Notes under the pieces: generated by a model
Databases searched by the model: none
Seen by the model: the letters and a program-made list of their open reading frames with translations, nothing else
What the model was told of the DNA's origin: nothing
NCBI GenBank assembly: GCA_022414725.1
Contig: CM039464.1
Span: forward strand, 34,291,763-34,355,762
Direction: 5' to 3'
DNA from: Microglena sp. YARC
Taxonomy: Eukaryota; Chlorophyta; Chlorophyceae; Chlamydomonadales; Chlamydomonadaceae
DNA: 64,000 nucleotides
Shown here: piece after piece, positions 61,849-64,000 of the stretch
Position numbering within the stretch: the first letter of the stretch is position 1
Layout: the number at the start of each line of letters is the position of its first letter
Translations under genes and position numbers: made by a program

Positions 61849-64000
61849 TGTAAGGGCATTGGTGTTAGAAACTAGTTGCTTCAAGCGTTCTTGAACCGTA
61901 GAAGGGAGGGATGTGATCTTGGTGCTAGGGGGAGAAATGGGTCTTGCCTTGTCAGCAGAAGCTGCGCCAAGGGGGGGGGCTTGGACATAAGCGGAGCCAA
62001 GGTGAAGGCCATGGAGAGAAGCGGAGCCAAGGTGGGGGCCTTGGAGAGATCCCGTGTGGGACAGGGACCTGGCCATCAAATTGCTGCTTGATGGCATGGA
62101 AACCTGGTCAGTCACAGGAAACTGCGTTGGCTTCGGGCCTGACCCCCTTGCAGGGGGCTGATACGGCAACACTGGTAGATGGTCGCTGTTGGCGAAATGG
62201 TGAGAGACGTCTTCTGATGACCCATGGACCCTGGGGGCAAGCATCCTGGTGTGTGGTGCCGATGTATTGGAGGCATGCGACATGGGGTGTTGTGTCAAGG
62301 TGTTGGGGGGCTGCGACATGGGGTGTTGTGTCAAGGTGTTGGGGGCATGCATCATGGTGTGTGGCGCAAAGGTGCTGTCAATGTATGGATCTGCCCTGCC
62401 TGCGTGCCGTGACTCGAGCAGCTGACCGAAGGTGCTCCAGATCATCTGGTCTGTGTCAGCATTCATGTCCGTGACTGCGGTACTGTTGCTGTTGAAAGCA
62501 GTACTGTTGAGAATGGACTCGAGGTAGTCGTTGTTGCTGGTGTTGCTATGAAACGCACCGCTTTGGGGGAACTCGCTGGCCTCGTTGAAATTGGTGTTCA
62601 TGTTGTGGTAGCCGCTGTTGCTGGTGTTGCTATGAAACGCACCACTGTAGAGTAACCCACTGGCCTCGTTGGTGGGGGTATTCTTGCTCAGGTGGCTGCT
62701 GTTGCTGGTGTTGCTGTGAAACGCACCACTGTAGAATAACCTGCTGGCCTCGTTGGTGGGGGTGTTCTTGCTCAGGTGGCTGTTGTTGCTGTTGTTGCTA
62801 TGAAACACACCACTGTAGGTTAAACCGCTGGCCTCATTGAGCTTGGTAGCCATGTTTTGATAGCCGCTGTTGCTGGTGTTGCTGTGAAACACACCACTGT
62901 AGGGGAACCCGCCGGCCTCGTTGGGGTTGGTATTCCTGTTCTGGTAGCCACTGTTGCTGGTGTTACTGTGGAACGCACCGTTGAAAACGAAGCCGCTGTG
63001 CAGCCCAGAGTTGGACCAGAGCCCAGACTCGGATGACTGCCTGGTGTTTGTGTTTATCCCTACAATGGAATCAGCCACGGCAGGGATATAAGGGGGTTGG
63101 GGACCCATGGTGGGGTTCATCTGACTTACAGGCTGGGGGGGCAGGCTCTGGGGCATGGCGTGGTACTGATCCATATGCTGGTAGAGTTCTTGGGAGGCCA
63201 TGAGGTCAACCAGTTCTCGAGACGATATCATTTGCTTCTGCTGCATCTGATTCTGCTGCATCCGATTATTCTGTATCTGATTCTGATGCATCTGATTCTG
63301 ATTCTGCTGCATGGGCTGGAACTGGCCATTGGGCGTCATCTTCAGGTCCTGGATCTGAAGCTGTACCTGAAGTAATTGTTCCTGGAGGGACTGGCCTTGC
63401 AGCCTCTGCAGAGCTGCATGGGATTGGATGTTGGTGGGATACATCACAGGCTCACTGGGAACTTCAACTCCACTACTTTGGTTTATGCTGACTTGGTGTA
63501 CAACGTTGCTATCGTTGCTCCTGCTGTTCTTGCTCCTGCTGTTGTTGCTGCAACTGCCACTCTCACCTAGGGCTTTGTTCAGGAACACTGGGCTGTTGGT
63601 TGGTGCTCCTTTGGGGCCTGTGTATTGGGCAGCACTTCTATGTTGCCATCTCTTTTGCTGCTCCAGTTCTTGCTGCATCAGAGGGGCTAGATGAGACAGC
63701 TTCTCAGGAGCCGGATCAGAGATGTCTCCGGGTGAGGTTGTTGCAGAGTCCCTGGAGAGGTACTCTTGATTGGACAGCTCTCCTACGCTATCCAGAGGAC
63801 GATCGCTTAGGCCCTGAGAGCTTAAAATATTGGGCTTTAAGGATCCCATTCCGCTTGCGAAAGAGCCAGAATCAAGCATGAAGTTCCTCGTATCGTCGAC
63901 GGCATCCGAGAAGGATCCGCGCTTGCTTGCGTCTTGGGGTGCATTATTGGCAAAGCGCTCGGGTTCTGTGGCCGGTTTCTCCGTACAAAGCACTAAGCCC
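61849..64000 (-). CDS. Large exon of a Gln/Asn/Ser-rich repeat protein, 5' end outside the window
   Basis: Open minus frame from the right edge to donor CTTACA|GTGAGT at 61848. The start codon is outside: the first in-frame residues before MLCTEK-like reading are still open. Counting from 63993: a Ser/Asn-rich stretch at 147-170 (NNSRSKNSRSND), a Gln-rich region at 190-255 (QGQSLQEQLLQVQLQIQDL, MQQNQNQMHQNQIQNNRMQQ). Then six 28-residue repeats at about 333-500 (SGAFHSNTSNSGYQNMNT...NEAS, 84 bp), then PNTLTQHPMS repeats. No enzyme domain. Prion-like or scaffold composition. If unspliced it would end TPTHCF soon after the donor. Confidence 0.65.

Overview
The window is eukaryotic nuclear DNA that is poor in genes and very rich in repeats. 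No bacterial or phage organisation is visible. Evidence for a eukaryote: decayed LTR retrotransposons of the Ty1/copia and Ty3/gypsy types, a LINE C-terminal remnant, hAT-like MITEs with 8-bp target duplications, short candidate exons with GT-AG splice sites, and interstitial TTTAGGG/CCCTAAA blocks (the plant and green-algal telomere motif). A repeat-laden unicellular green alga would fit, but the window alone does not prove the lineage. One run of exactly 1000 N (15496-16495) is a scaffold gap.

Layout. 0-5.2 kb: a tyrosine-recombinase-like fragment, minisatellites and two candidate minus-strand exons. 5.2-12.2 kb: one complete but decayed Ty1/copia element with intact LTR ends and a perfect 5-bp duplication. 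12.2-22.2 kb: two strand-asymmetric blocks that share homology in opposite orientation and converge on the N gap. 22.3-24.9 kb: a second copy of the recombinase fragment and an internally deleted Ty3/gypsy element. 25.2-30.2 kb: a 5-kb segment bounded by ~165-bp inverted repeats and filled with two minisatellites. 30.7-36.3 kb: a 14-residue-repeat helical protein gene, a ~205-bp tandem array, a cluster of hAT-like MITEs, a LINE tail and a tRNA-like sequence. 37.6-42 kb: a 190-bp satellite that decays into a related array. 43-49 kb: C-rich and AT-rich repeats, candidate exons and a ~3.25-kb array of a 29-bp unit. 49-64 kb: at least seven further arrays with candidate minus-strand exons between them, ending in a large exon of a Gln/Asn/Ser-rich protein that runs off the right edge.

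The most notable pattern is that many minisatellite units carry a copy of an exon edge with its splice site: exon tail plus GT donor, or AG acceptor plus exon head. At 61.5-61.8 kb a complete 35-codon exon with both splice sites is duplicated. Nearly all candidate exons lie on the minus strand. The simplest reading is one or more minus-strand host genes whose introns were expanded by arrays that started at exon-intron boundaries. These exon calls come from splice motifs and open frames only and need transcript support.

No complete host gene can be assigned a function from this window.
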